Source: Sphingobacteriales bacterium
Lineage (GTDB): Bacteria; Bacteroidota; Bacteroidia; Chitinophagales; Chitinophagaceae
DNA: 13,634 bases
Direction: 5' to 3'
Assembly: GCA_947463665.1 (NCBI GenBank)
Contig: CANHUD010000037.1
Location: forward strand, 1 to 13,634
The notes beneath the pieces are model-generated. The model ran no database searches and was not told the origin of the DNA. It saw only the letters and a list, made by a program, of their open reading frames with translations. Each line of letters begins with the position of its first letter. Position 1 is the first letter of the stretch. This document shows, piece after piece, positions 1 to 6,715 of this stretch. Made by a program: the position numbers and the translations under genes.

Positions 1-30
1 AAAGGTAAGTGAGTTATACATTTCAGCCAA
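1..30 (-). promoter_or_regulatory. Bacteroidota-type promoter at the left edge, reading out of the window
   Basis: On the minus strand a TTG (28-30) is followed after exactly 20 bases by TACCTTT (1-7), which would complete the Bacteroidota -7 box TAnnTTTG if the next base outside the window is G. The upstream stretch is rich in A and T tracts (about 35-70), as expected for an UP-like element. It is the second of two successive promoter-like elements here, so the gene it drives must lie just beyond position 1. The box is cut by the window edge, so its last base is unseen. Confidence 0.5.
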
Positions 31-94
31 AATTTTCCGTAACTTTTTTTTCAATCCGCTACCGAAAAAACTGACCCAATCTGTTAAGAACTAT

Positions 95-116
95 CCCGCT
101 TTTTCTCTCAAGCGGG
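95..116 (-). other. Leader hairpin downstream of the TATATTTG box
   Basis: CCCGCTT (95-101) and AAGCGGG (110-116) form a perfect 7-bp stem with an 8-base loop. On the minus strand it sits directly after the TATATTTG box and is not followed by a run of T, so it does not look like a terminator. The next bases on the minus strand (91-80) read GTTCTTAACAGA, which resembles the boxA-like element of Bacteroidota rRNA leaders. That likeness is from memory and is suggestive only. Confidence 0.4.
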
Positions 117-119
117 TTG

Positions 120-150
120 CAAATATAGGACGGTATTTTTAATTCTCACA
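120..150 (-). promoter_or_regulatory. Upstream promoter-like element (TATATTTG)
   Basis: The minus strand carries TATATTTG at 120-127, a full match to the Bacteroidota -7 consensus TAnnTTTG. The expected -33 TTG is poor: TGTG at 147-150 is the nearest candidate. The box is followed at once by a GC-rich hairpin (95-116) near the predicted start point. It lies more than 120 bp downstream of the truA stop codon, so it should serve the next transcription unit, not truA. The -7 box is seen directly; promoter activity is inferred. Confidence 0.45.
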
Positions 151-249
151 TCTTTTGCTGAAACTATTTTTCAGATTCCCCTGAAACGCCCTGCCAGCAA
201 AGCTTTCAGCCGACAAAATAATTTTCTGCTCTCTATGAAATATAGACAT

Positions 250-996
250 TCAGCGTAGAATCTCCTCCCAGTTGTAGGCAACTGATTCAAGAAATAGTCC
301 ATGTGCAGGAGTCGTAAAATCAGCACGGGTACAGTCGCGTGCATCGATTACTTCTTTGAAGCCATTTATATCCATCCGGCCCCTTGCTGTCTGGAGCATT
401 GTTCCCACCAATCCGCGGACCATACCACGCAGGAATCGATTGGCCCGCACGCGGTAAATCAGTCCTTCAGTTGTTTGTTCCCATTCACTCTGGAGGATGG
501 TGCAGACAAAGGTTCTCACCTGTGTATTGCGCTTGGAAAAACTGGTAAAATCGTGCGTACCCATGAGATGCTGCGCTACGGCCTGCAGAGTGTCCGGGTT
601 TATCGCATACGGGTAATACCAGGAACGATCTGTTCTCAAGGGGTCCTTTTGTGTATGCAGGTGATAGGAATACGAGCGATGAAGAGCCTGGAAGCGGCAA
701 TGTGCATCCGGTTTAACCGGTATAAGATTCCGAACGGTGATGTCTGCCGGAAGAATAGCATTCAGATTGTAAAGAATATCTGACCGAAGTTCCTGTTCCA
801 CATCGAAATGGAAATAGTTTTGAAGCGCATGAACACCTGCATCTGTTCTGCTCGATCCGGTCAGCGAGACCGGCTTTCGAAGGCGCAGGTGAAGGGCTTT
901 TTCGATTTCCGACTGGATAGTAATGGCATTGTCCTGAATTTGGAACCCGTTATAACGAGATCCCAAATAACGAACTTCCAGAAAATATCTGGGCAT
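250..996 (-). CDS. truA: tRNA pseudouridine(38-40) synthase TruA
   Basis: A 248-residue protein of the usual TruA length. It converts uridine to pseudouridine at positions 38-40 in the anticodon arm of many tRNAs, in the cytoplasm. The catalytic motif RTDAGVHA is intact at residues 50-57, with the nucleophilic Asp at 52. Further TruA landmarks are the N-terminal strand ending in YNGFQ (15-19) and the RANRFLRGMVR segment in the second half, which belongs to the RNA-binding and dimer core. The ATG at 996 directly abuts the TAA of the upstream DUF4476-type gene (TAA|ATG, no gap), which points to translational coupling and to truA being the last gene of the lemA run. No terminator hairpin is evident immediately downstream. 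Identification is secure; the operon membership is inferred from spacing. Confidence 0.96.
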   Translation of the reverse strand: MPRYFLEVRYLGSRYNGFQIQDNAITIQSEIEKALHLRLRKPVSLTGSSRTDAGVHALQNYFHFDVEQELRSDILYNLNAILPADITVRNLIPVKPDAHCRFQALHRSYSYHLHTQKDPLRTDRSWYYPYAINPDTLQAVAQHLMGTHDFTSFSKRNTQVRTFVCTILQSEWEQTTEGLIYRVRANRFLRGMVRGLVGTMLQTARGRMDINGFKEVIDARDCTRADFTTPAHGLFLESVAYNWEEILR

Positions 997-2163
997 TTAT
1001 TCGGGGTTGATCAGTTTCTTGAATTGTGTAATGAACGGTTCGGAAACGAACAATCGTTCCAATGTAGGGTAGTTGGAAGGATCCAGCACCCAGGGGTAGG
1101 CTTCCTGGAAAAACAACATTCTTGTAGCATCCGAAACAAAAGCAAAGCTGAGTGCCTGTATCATGGCCACGGTATAACATTTCACTTTTAGCTCCCGGAT
1201 GTAAAAGTCTACCATAAGCGAATCTGTTCCTAGTTTAATAGCCTTTTTCCGTAGATCGGCCATGTCTTTTTCAGTAGCTGTGGCACGACAATCACTCCGA
1301 TCCGGCAGTGCAGTTGCCGGCATATGCAGATAGTCCGCCACTTTTGTCTCTCCTTTTCTTACCGTATCTGCAACAGCGGGCATAGTACCCTTTTCACTTA
1401 TTGCCAACCCTGCTGAGTCAACTATTTGTACACTTGTATCTTTGATAATTACGGTGTCAGCTAAAGGATGTTCGAAGGAAACATCTACCGTATCTTTTTC
1501 ATTACCGGTCTGATCCACAAAAAGGAGGCCGGTGAAACCTGTAAGTCGGGTCTCGCCAATTTTTTCAACCTTACTGGTGAGTACCATGGAATCAGTGATC
1601 AGTGCCTTACTCGAATCGACAACCTTCATTGAATCGGCTGCTTGACTTTGTGGGGCCAGAAATAACGGTGAAGGGCTATTAAGCGAAGAATCTGGCGTTC
1701 TTTTTTTAATAAGTTCCACTTCCCGGATTCCCTGGTCGCCCACGGCATTGGCCAGTGTAACAGCAAATCCATCATCTGTTTTTACTTTTTCCGGCTGTTG
1801 TGCAGTGGATGTGGCAGCTGCTTTCTGCTGCCCCTGTACAAGGACGGCCGTTTGCAGATCCTGCAGGCACCATCCTTTTTCCGGCAGGTTTTTGAGGACC
1901 ATGCCTTTATCGGCAGCTGCTATCTGGATACTGAATTGCTGTTCCGGCCATTGAGCCCTGGGGAATCCGATTGAAAATTCCACGGAACCCGGCTGTAACC
2001 GCGGTAAAATGAGAAATCCGGAGACAGAGGATGAGTAGATCTCTCCTTCCATTTTAAGGTAGAAAGCCTGCTGGTTATCGCTTTGGAGGTACAGGAAATG
2101 GCGATGCTGGGCCGTTGATACGGATGCCAATGTTACCATGAGTATGAATAGCCGTAAACGCAT
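997..2163 (-). CDS. Exported protein with C-terminal DUF4476-type domain
   Basis: A 388-residue protein starting at the ATG at 2163, preceded by GAGGA a few bases upstream and opening with a signal peptide (MRLRLFILMVTLASVSTAQ). The frame stays open back to 2436, but that extension only reads the Gly/Ser tail of the neighbouring TPM gene in another frame and would bury the signal peptide, so I reject it. Residues about 20-115 form a beta-rich domain (motifs FYLKMEG, SSSVSGFLILPRL, KGW) that I have seen only in Bacteroidota proteins and cannot name. A Ser/Thr/Asp-rich linker of about 150 residues follows. The last 100 residues (from DCRATATEKDMADLRKKA, with CYTVAMIQALSFAF and AYPWVLDPSNYPTL) fit the DUF4476 pattern. 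The function is unknown; periplasmic or surface location is inferred. It ends flush against truA. Confidence 0.8.
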   Translation of the reverse strand: MRLRLFILMVTLASVSTAQHRHFLYLQSDNQQAFYLKMEGEIYSSSVSGFLILPRLQPGSVEFSIGFPRAQWPEQQFSIQIAAADKGMVLKNLPEKGWCLQDLQTAVLVQGQQKAAATSTAQQPEKVKTDDGFAVTLANAVGDQGIREVELIKKRTPDSSLNSPSPLFLAPQSQAADSMKVVDSSKALITDSMVLTSKVEKIGETRLTGFTGLLFVDQTGNEKDTVDVSFEHPLADTVIIKDTSVQIVDSAGLAISEKGTMPAVADTVRKGETKVADYLHMPATALPDRSDCRATATEKDMADLRKKAIKLGTDSLMVDFYIRELKVKCYTVAMIQALSFAFVSDATRMLFFQEAYPWVLDPSNYPTLERLFVSEPFITQFKKLINPE

Positions 2164-2212
2164 ATCCTCAAAACTAAAGGAAAAGCGGGAATGATGAAAC
2201 AACCAGTATTGA

Positions 2213-2950
2213 CTACCAGCTTCCGCCAGCCCCACCTCCACCAAAACTTCCTCCACCAAAACTGGAAGAGCTGTCGCTGCTACTGCTGCTCCAGCCACCT
2301 CCCCCTGAAGACCAGGAGCTACCGGAGCCTCCGAAGGTCCAGTGACCGCCACCATGGCGTGCTTTTGACCTGGCCAGGAAAATGATGATAAAGATGATAA
2401 AGAAGAAAAAAATGGAAAATTCACTTCCCTCTCCATTATTTTGATCTTCCGGAGCTACAAATTCTCCTTTAGCAGCCAGGATGAGTGCATCAATTCCCTG
2501 GTCAATTCCCCCATAAAAATCATTTCCCTTGAAATTGGGAAGAACGATCTTATCAACGATCTGTTTGGCTGTGATATCCGGGATAGCCCCTTCGAGTCCG
2601 TATCCCGGTGCTATGAAGATCTTTCGATCCTCCTTAGCGATGAGAAAAACGATACCGTTGTTCTTGCCTTTTTGTCCGACCCCCCATTTGCGACCCAGTG
2701 CAACGGCATAGTCAACCATCTCATATCCTTCTGTGGTAGGGATCAGTACCACTGCGATCTGCGTGGAGGTGGAATCTTCGTACCCTTTCACCTTTGCTTC
2801 CAGTGTTTGCTGCTGGTCAGCGGTGAGGGTACCGGTAAGATCCACCACAAAGCGGACCGGGCTGGGGGCATCCGGTATGACCTTCTCAATTTGTGCAAAG
2901 GCTGATGCAGCCATCAGCAGCAGGAGTGGAAGCAGTATTTTTTTCATCAT
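2213..2950 (-). CDS. Exported TPM-domain membrane protein with Gly/Ser-rich tail
   Basis: A 245-residue protein of the TPM (YgcG-like) family. It has a signal peptide (about residues 1-19, ending ASAFAQ), a TPM domain at about 30-160 (VVDLTGTLTADQQQTL, then NNGIVFLIAKEDRKIFI and GYGLEGAIPD), one very hydrophobic membrane segment at 178-193, and a low-complexity Gly/Ser/Trp tail ending GGGGAGGSW. This layout is typical of the family: the TPM domain outside the cytoplasmic membrane, anchored by the single helix. Some TPM-domain proteins show acid phosphatase activity and a plant member acts in photosystem II repair, but the role of bacterial ones is mostly unclear. The ATG at 2950 overlaps the TGA of the upstream TPM gene (ATGA), implying coupled translation. 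A second in-frame ATG follows immediately (2947). Confidence 0.9.
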   Translation of the reverse strand: MMKKILLPLLLLMAASAFAQIEKVIPDAPSPVRFVVDLTGTLTADQQQTLEAKVKGYEDSTSTQIAVVLIPTTEGYEMVDYAVALGRKWGVGQKGKNNGIVFLIAKEDRKIFIAPGYGLEGAIPDITAKQIVDKIVLPNFKGNDFYGGIDQGIDALILAAKGEFVAPEDQNNGEGSEFSIFFFFIIFIIIFLARSKARHGGGHWTFGGSGSSWSSGGGGWSSSSSDSSSSFGGGSFGGGGAGGSW

Positions 2951-3411
2951 TTTCCGAATACGATGTCGTCGGACAATTCATTTTTATCGGTGTTCCCGTC
3001 ATAGGGGAATTTATCTACCAGAGCGGCCCCCACATCCGATATGATCTCGAGAATTCCCTTCAGGAAATCATGTGCGCTGAAGCGGCTCAGGATTTTTTGA
3101 ACTTCCTGGTGCCAGAAGTCGGCTCCCATGGCCTTATAGATGCCTTCATCGCCCAGGATGGCCAGCTGGTGATCTTTATGTGCGATGTAAATGAGCACGC
3201 CATTCCGTTCGGCTGTATTGTGCATGTTCAGTTCATGAAACACTTCTCTGGCCCGGTCAACCGGGTCTACATAGACACAGTGGCTTTCAATATACAGACG
3301 GATTTCGCCACTGGTTCGTTTTTCCTGTTCTGCGATGGCCTGCACAAGAACGCTCTTCTCCTGTTCGGAGAAGAGCGTTTGTTTCGGACGACCGAAGGAG
3401 AATATACCCAC
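2947..3411 (-). CDS. Small TPM-domain protein without signal peptide
   Basis: A 154-residue protein whose residues about 15-125 fit a TPM domain: SGEIRLYIESHC, then NGVLIYIAHKDHQLAILGDEG, the strand pattern shared with the neighbouring exported TPM protein. It has no signal peptide or membrane helix, so it probably faces the cytoplasm, unlike its partner. The start is a GTG at 3411: the only ATG further in lies well inside the domain, and upstream in the same frame there are just three codons before the lemA stop. No clear Shine-Dalgarno sequence is visible, which is common in Bacteroidota. The gene follows lemA by 9 bp and overlaps the next TPM gene by 4 bp. lemA followed by two TPM genes is, from memory, a recurrent arrangement in this phylum. 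Biochemical role unknown. Confidence 0.85.
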   Translation of the reverse strand: MGIFSFGRPKQTLFSEQEKSVLVQAIAEQEKRTSGEIRLYIESHCVYVDPVDRAREVFHELNMHNTAERNGVLIYIAHKDHQLAILGDEGIYKAMGADFWHQEVQKILSRFSAHDFLKGILEIISDVGAALVDKFPYDGNTDKNELSDDIVFGK

Positions 3412-3420
3412 GATGGAAAT

Positions 3421-4011
3421 TTATTTGGTGAAATCGACCGAAGGTGCTTTTTCAGCACCGGCATCGGCTGAAAAATAACCTTTCTCGGAGAATCCGAACA
3501 TACCTGCCAGCAGGTTATTAGGGAATCTCTTTACAGATGTGTTGTATTCCTGTACGGCGGCATTGTAATCATTCCGGGCTGTTTTGATCCTGTTTTCGGT
3601 TCCCTCAAGCTGAGTCTGAAGGCTGGAAAAGTTCTCTGTAGCCTTAAGTTCAGGGTATTTTTCCATGCTTACCAGCAGGCGGCTGAGTGCGCCGGAGAGC
3701 TGTCCCTGGGCTTCCTGGAATTTTGCGATATTCTCAGGGGTAAGGTTAGCCGGATCGATGGTCATCTGGGTGGCTCTGGCCCGTGCATTGGTCACTTCTG
3801 TGAGGGTAGATTTTTCAAAATCGGCTACGCCCTTGACCGTGTTGACCAGATTCGGAACGAGGTCGGACCGGCGCTGGTATTCGCTTTGAACATTCCCCCA
3901 TACTTTTTTCACATTCTGATCCAGGGAGATCATATTGTTATAGCCGCTGCAACCGCAGCCACCGAGTAATAGAATGAGTCCGATAACAATGATCAGCGAT
4001 AGATTCTTCAT
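3421..4011 (-). CDS. lemA: LemA family lipoprotein
   Basis: A 196-residue LemA-family protein, normal length for the family. The N-terminus is hydrophobic and ends in a lipobox-like LGGC, with Cys at 19 (a second Cys follows at 21), so it is probably a lipoprotein instead of having the N-out helix seen in other LemA proteins. The family core is clear: YNNMISLDQNVKKVWGNV, then YQRRSDLVPNLVNTVKG and the helix-rich region with PENIAKFQEAQGQLSGAL and YPELKATENF. LemA proteins are long helical bundles; their function is not firmly known, but they often travel with TPM-domain genes, as here. It starts at the ATG at 4011, 31 bp after the pgk stop with no terminator between them, so read-through from pgk is possible. 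It is the first gene of the run that ends with truA. Confidence 0.92.
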   Translation of the reverse strand: MKNLSLIIVIGLILLLGGCGCSGYNNMISLDQNVKKVWGNVQSEYQRRSDLVPNLVNTVKGVADFEKSTLTEVTNARARATQMTIDPANLTPENIAKFQEAQGQLSGALSRLLVSMEKYPELKATENFSSLQTQLEGTENRIKTARNDYNAAVQEYNTSVKRFPNNLLAGMFGFSEKGYFSADAGAEKAPSVDFTK

Positions 4012-4042
4012 GTTTGTTCTTATTTACAATTGAATATAAACA

Positions 4043-5236
4043 TTATTTGATAGCAGCGATCCCCGGCAGCTCCTTTCCTTCAAAATACTCCAGCATGGCA
4101 CCACCTCCGGTGGATACGAAACTGACCTTATCGGCATATCCGAACTGGTTCACTGCTGCTACACTATCTCCTCCGCCTACCAGGCTGAAGGCGCCGTTTG
4201 CGGTTGCTTCGGCCACAGCCTGGGCAATTGCAAGGGTTCCCTTTCTGAATTTTTCCATTTCAAACACCCCCATTGGGCCGTTCCAGAGGATTACTTTGGA
4301 AAGATGGATAACGGAGGCAAAATGGTTGCATGCCTGTTCGGAAATATCCAGTCCCATCCAGCCATCGGGAATATTATTGCTGGGAGCAGTAGCCGTCTGG
4401 GCATTGGCATCAAACTTATCAGCGATCACGGAATCAGCCGGAAGATGGATCTTCACCCCTTTTTCAGCGGCTTTTTTCAGCAGTTCCAGTGCGGTTTCGA
4501 TCCGGTCATTTTCACAGAGTGAATTGCCGATATTCCCTCCCATGGCTTTCATGAAGGTGTAGGCCATTCCGCCCCCGATGATGATATCGGTCGCTTTTTC
4601 CAGAAGATTTTCGAGGATCAGGATCTTATCAGAAACCTTGGCTCCGCCCACGATGGCGGTGAAGGGTCTGGCTCCGCTGTGGAGGACTTTTTCGGCGGCC
4701 ACTACTTCTTTTTCCATGAGCAGGCCGAAAAGTTTTTTCCCGGCGGGGAAGAAATCAGCGATCACGGCGGTGGAGGCATGGGCACGATGAGCGGTTCCGA
4801 AGGCATCGTTCACATAAACATCGCCCAGCTGAGCGAGTTTGGCGGCGAAGTCTTTATCGCCTTTTTCTTCTTCTTTATAAAACCGGAGATTTTCCAGCAG
4901 GAGGACCTGTCCGGGTTGTAAGCCTGCTGCCAGGTCAGTTGCTTCCTGACCGATGCAGTCGGTGGCAAACAGGATGGGTTGACCTTTCAGCAGCTGAGAG
5001 AGGTGGGCCACGATGTGGCGGAGGGAGTATTTATCGGTTGGTCCCTCTTTCGGTCTGCCGAGGTGGCTCATGAGGATCACGGAGCCACCGTCTTGCAGGA
5101 TTTTCTGAATCGTGGGGATGGCGGCGCGCATCCGGTTATCATCGGTGATTTCGAGATTGCTGTTGAGTGGCACATTGAAATCTACGCGGATCAGGGCTTT
5201 TTGTCCGGCGAAGGAATGGGAAGAGAAGTTGGTCAT
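4043..5236 (-). CDS. pgk: Phosphoglycerate kinase
   Basis: A 397-residue phosphoglycerate kinase that makes ATP and 3-phosphoglycerate from 1,3-bisphosphoglycerate in glycolysis, in the cytoplasm. All main motifs are present: RVDFNVP (17-23), HLGRP (58-62), ENLRFYKEEEKGD (115-127), the hinge and nucleotide-binding stretch NGPMGVFE (319-326), and the C-terminal GGGDSVAA (354-361) and STGGGAML (375-382). I chose the ATG at 5236. An in-frame TTG at 5266 exists, but it falls inside the terminator hairpin, and the extra residues do not belong to the family. The gene follows gap, the preceding step of the pathway, but a strong terminator lies between them and I see no good TAnnTTTG box in the 74-bp gap. 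Expression may rest on terminator read-through or on a promoter I do not recognise. Confidence 0.97.
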   Translation of the reverse strand: MTNFSSHSFAGQKALIRVDFNVPLNSNLEITDDNRMRAAIPTIQKILQDGGSVILMSHLGRPKEGPTDKYSLRHIVAHLSQLLKGQPILFATDCIGQEATDLAAGLQPGQVLLLENLRFYKEEEKGDKDFAAKLAQLGDVYVNDAFGTAHRAHASTAVIADFFPAGKKLFGLLMEKEVVAAEKVLHSGARPFTAIVGGAKVSDKILILENLLEKATDIIIGGGMAYTFMKAMGGNIGNSLCENDRIETALELLKKAAEKGVKIHLPADSVIADKFDANAQTATAPSNNIPDGWMGLDISEQACNHFASVIHLSKVILWNGPMGVFEMEKFRKGTLAIAQAVAEATANGAFSLVGGGDSVAAVNQFGYADKVSFVSTGGGAMLEYFEGKELPGIAAIK

Positions 5237-5249
5237 TTTATTATGAATT

Positions 5250-5291
5250 AAAAAACCGCCGCTCAAAGAACGGGTGTCAGTTGAGCGGCGG
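5250..5291 (-). terminator. Intrinsic terminator between gap and pgk
   Basis: An 11-bp perfect stem (CCGCCGCTCAA at 5256-5266 and TTGAGCGGCGG at 5281-5291) with a 14-base loop is followed on the minus strand by six T (5255-5250). It begins 19 bases after the gap stop codon. The strength of the stem argues for efficient termination after gap. It also rules out the upstream TTG as the pgk start. Confidence 0.85.
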
Positions 5292-5310
5292 CATACATGA
5301 TGGATTTGCG

Positions 5311-6324
5311 TTATTTGGAGATCAGTCGGGCGAAATAATCTACAGTACGCACCAGCTGGCTTACGTAGCTCATTTCGTTATCGTACCAGCTAACGGTTTT
5401 CACCAGCTGGGTATCGCCCACCTGCAGCACTTTCGTCTGGGTAGCATCGAACCAGGAGCCGAAGGAGATACCGATAACATCGCCGCTTACGATTTCATCT
5501 TCGGTATAACCGAAGCTTTCATTGGCAGCGGCTTTCATGGCGGCGTTCACTTCATCGGCGGTAACTTTTTTACCGAGAACGGTGGTCAGTTCCGTGAGGG
5601 AGCCGGTAAGCGTTGGAACACGCTGGGCGGTACCATCGAGTTTACCTTTGAGGCTGGGGAGAACCAGGCCAATTGCTTTGGCGGCACCGGTGCTGTTGGG
5701 AACGATGTTCTGTGCAGCGGCACGGGCGCGGCGGAGATCACCTTTCGGATGAGGGGCATCCTGGGTGTTCTGGTCATTGGTGTAGGCATGTACGGTGGTC
5801 ATGAGACCGGCCACGATGCCATACTGATCTTCCAGAACCTTTGCCATGGGTGCCAGGCAGTTGGTGGTGCAGGAAGCGCAGCTGATCACGGTTTCGGAGC
5901 CATCGAGGATATCGTGGTTCACGTTGAATACAACGGTTTTGAGATCACCGGTTGCCGGTGCAGAGATCACTACTTTGCGGGCTCCTGCGGTGATGTGTGC
6001 AGATGCTTTGTCTTTATCGGTGAAGAACCCGGTGCATTCGAGTACTACATCTACCTGATGAGAACCCCAGGGAATCTGGGCCGGATCTTTTTGTGCGTAT
6101 ATTTTTACTTCGTCGCCGTTTACGACGATGGAGTTTTCTGTAGCTTCTACGTTTGCGTCGAAGCGGCCCTGGGCCGTATCGTATTTGAGAAGGTGTGCCA
6201 GCACCTTAGGAGAGGTGAGGTCATTGATGGCCACCACATCGATGCCTTCCATGTTGTAAATCTTTCTGTACACCAGGCGGCCTATCCGTCCGAAGCCATT
6301 GATCGCTACTTTTACTGTACTCAT
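5311..6324 (-). CDS. gap: Glyceraldehyde-3-phosphate dehydrogenase, type I (NAD-dependent)
   Basis: A 337-residue GAPDH that oxidises glyceraldehyde 3-phosphate to 1,3-bisphosphoglycerate with NAD, feeding the pgk product next door. Residues 5-16 hold the Rossmann motif VAINGFGRIGRL. Asp35 at the end of the second strand (AINDLT) fits NAD preference. The catalytic centre SCASCTTNC has the nucleophilic Cys at 152, and His179 lies in TTVHAYT. The phosphate-binding STGAAKA (211-217) and the C-terminal WYDNEM (313-318) are also intact. The length and motifs are those of a glycolytic enzyme, with nothing missing. The gene is closed by a strong terminator and has a probable promoter about 33 bp upstream of its ATG. 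A second, gluconeogenic GAPDH elsewhere in the genome cannot be excluded. Confidence 0.97.
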   Translation of the reverse strand: MSTVKVAINGFGRIGRLVYRKIYNMEGIDVVAINDLTSPKVLAHLLKYDTAQGRFDANVEATENSIVVNGDEVKIYAQKDPAQIPWGSHQVDVVLECTGFFTDKDKASAHITAGARKVVISAPATGDLKTVVFNVNHDILDGSETVISCASCTTNCLAPMAKVLEDQYGIVAGLMTTVHAYTNDQNTQDAPHPKGDLRRARAAAQNIVPNSTGAAKAIGLVLPSLKGKLDGTAQRVPTLTGSLTELTTVLGKKVTADEVNAAMKAAANESFGYTEDEIVSGDVIGISFGSWFDATQTKVLQVGDTQLVKTVSWYDNEMSYVSQLVRTVDYFARLISK

Positions 6325-6356
6325 GTTTGGAGCTTAATAGTTAAAAAAATGCAGAG

Positions 6357-6364
6357 CGAAGGTA
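6357..6364 (-). promoter_or_regulatory. Probable -7 box of the gap promoter
   Basis: The minus strand reads TACCTTCG here, one base off the Bacteroidota consensus TAnnTTTG, 32 bases before the gap ATG. No clean TTG is found 19-21 bases upstream (ATGTC lies there). Its position in the divergent gap/tRNA intergenic region supports it; the missing -33 element keeps the call tentative. Confidence 0.4.
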
Positions 6365-6443
6365 AAAAACATTAGTGAAATCTGACATAGAGGATAGAAG
6401 GAATGCAGAGAGGGCAGGAATGAAAAAATTGTTTAGATTTTTT

Positions 6444-6474
6444 TTGGTTGAAATGAAACAGGAATCTATCTTTG
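6444..6474 (+). promoter_or_regulatory. Promoter of tRNA-Glu
   Basis: TTG at 6444-6446, a 20-base spacer, and TATCTTTG at 6467-6474 match the Bacteroidota promoter consensus completely. A T-rich tract (6437-6445) precedes it. The box ends 18 bases before the mature 5' end of the tRNA, leaving a very short 5' leader for RNase P to remove. Confidence 0.7.
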
Positions 6475-6492
6475 CCCTCCCAAAACGTACAC

Positions 6493-6564
6493 GGCCCGTT
6501 GGTCAAGGGGTTAAGACGCCTCCCTTTCACGGAGGAATCACGAGTTCGAATCTCGTACGGGCTA
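6493..6564 (+). tRNA. tRNA-Glu (anticodon UUC)
   Basis: The full cloverleaf can be folded by eye. The acceptor stem pairs GGCCCGT (6493-6499) with ACGGGCT (6557-6563), including a G1-U72 wobble, and the discriminator is A6564. The D stem is GTC/GAC (6502-6504 with 6515-6517). The anticodon stem is CCTCC/GGAGG (6519-6523 with 6531-6535) around the loop CTTTCAC, giving anticodon TTC at 6526-6528. The T stem is ACGAG/CTCGT (6540-6544 with 6552-6556) with loop TTCGAAT. No 3' CCA is encoded (the next bases are CAAAA), so it must be added by the CCA-adding enzyme. It is a single-tRNA unit with its own promoter and terminator, convergent with the permease-peptidase gene. Confidence 0.97.
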
Positions 6565-6572
6565 CAAAAATT

Positions 6573-6610
6573 AAAAATCGGTCAATCCTAAAGGTTGACC
6601 GATTTTTTTT
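6573..6610 (+). terminator. Intrinsic terminator after tRNA-Glu (possibly bidirectional)
   Basis: ATCGGTCAA (6577-6585) pairs perfectly with TTGACCGAT (6595-6603) around a 9-base loop and runs into eight T (6603-6610), 12 bases after the tRNA. On the opposite strand the same stem is followed by five T (6577-6573), so it could also stop transcripts of the convergent permease-peptidase gene. Confidence 0.88.
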
Positions 6611-6656
6611 AACCCTTGTCAGCAGAGATCGGAGAAAAAATGGTATAAAAGGTTGA

Positions 6657-6697
6657 TACAGGCCCTCCACCATACAACCGATAGTATCAGGCCTGTA
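6657..6697 (-). terminator. Hairpin downstream of the permease-peptidase gene, possible terminator
   Basis: TACAGGCC (6657-6664) and GGCCTGTA (6690-6697) form an 8-bp perfect stem with a 25-base loop, 18 bases past the stop of the minus-strand gene. The minus-strand sequence after it is T-rich but broken (CAACCTTTTATACCATTTTTT), so it is a weaker terminator candidate than the tRNA one further on. It may act with that hairpin or only protect the mRNA end. Confidence 0.45.
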
Positions 6698-6715
6698 CCA
6701 CTTAACAACTAACCA

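Noticed and set aside
2164..2436. In-frame 91-codon upstream extension of the DUF4476-type gene, a possible overlapping gene
   Set aside because: It overlaps the Gly/Ser-rich tail of the TPM gene in another frame; low-complexity GG/TCC repeats keep alternative frames open, and a signal peptide starts exactly at the inner ATG at 2163.
4014..4562. A 182-codon plus-strand open frame opposite pgk
   Set aside because: It is antisense to a complete, motif-perfect pgk gene and resembles no family.
5281..6375. A 364-codon open frame on the plus strand opposite gap
   Set aside because: It lies wholly antisense to a complete GAPDH gene, has no family likeness, and runs through the terminator hairpin and the gap promoter region. 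Long antisense frames are common opposite highly expressed GC-rich genes.
6375..6656. A 93-codon plus-strand open frame across the tRNA
   Set aside because: It covers the tRNA promoter, the whole tRNA-Glu and its terminator, so it is a chance reading frame.
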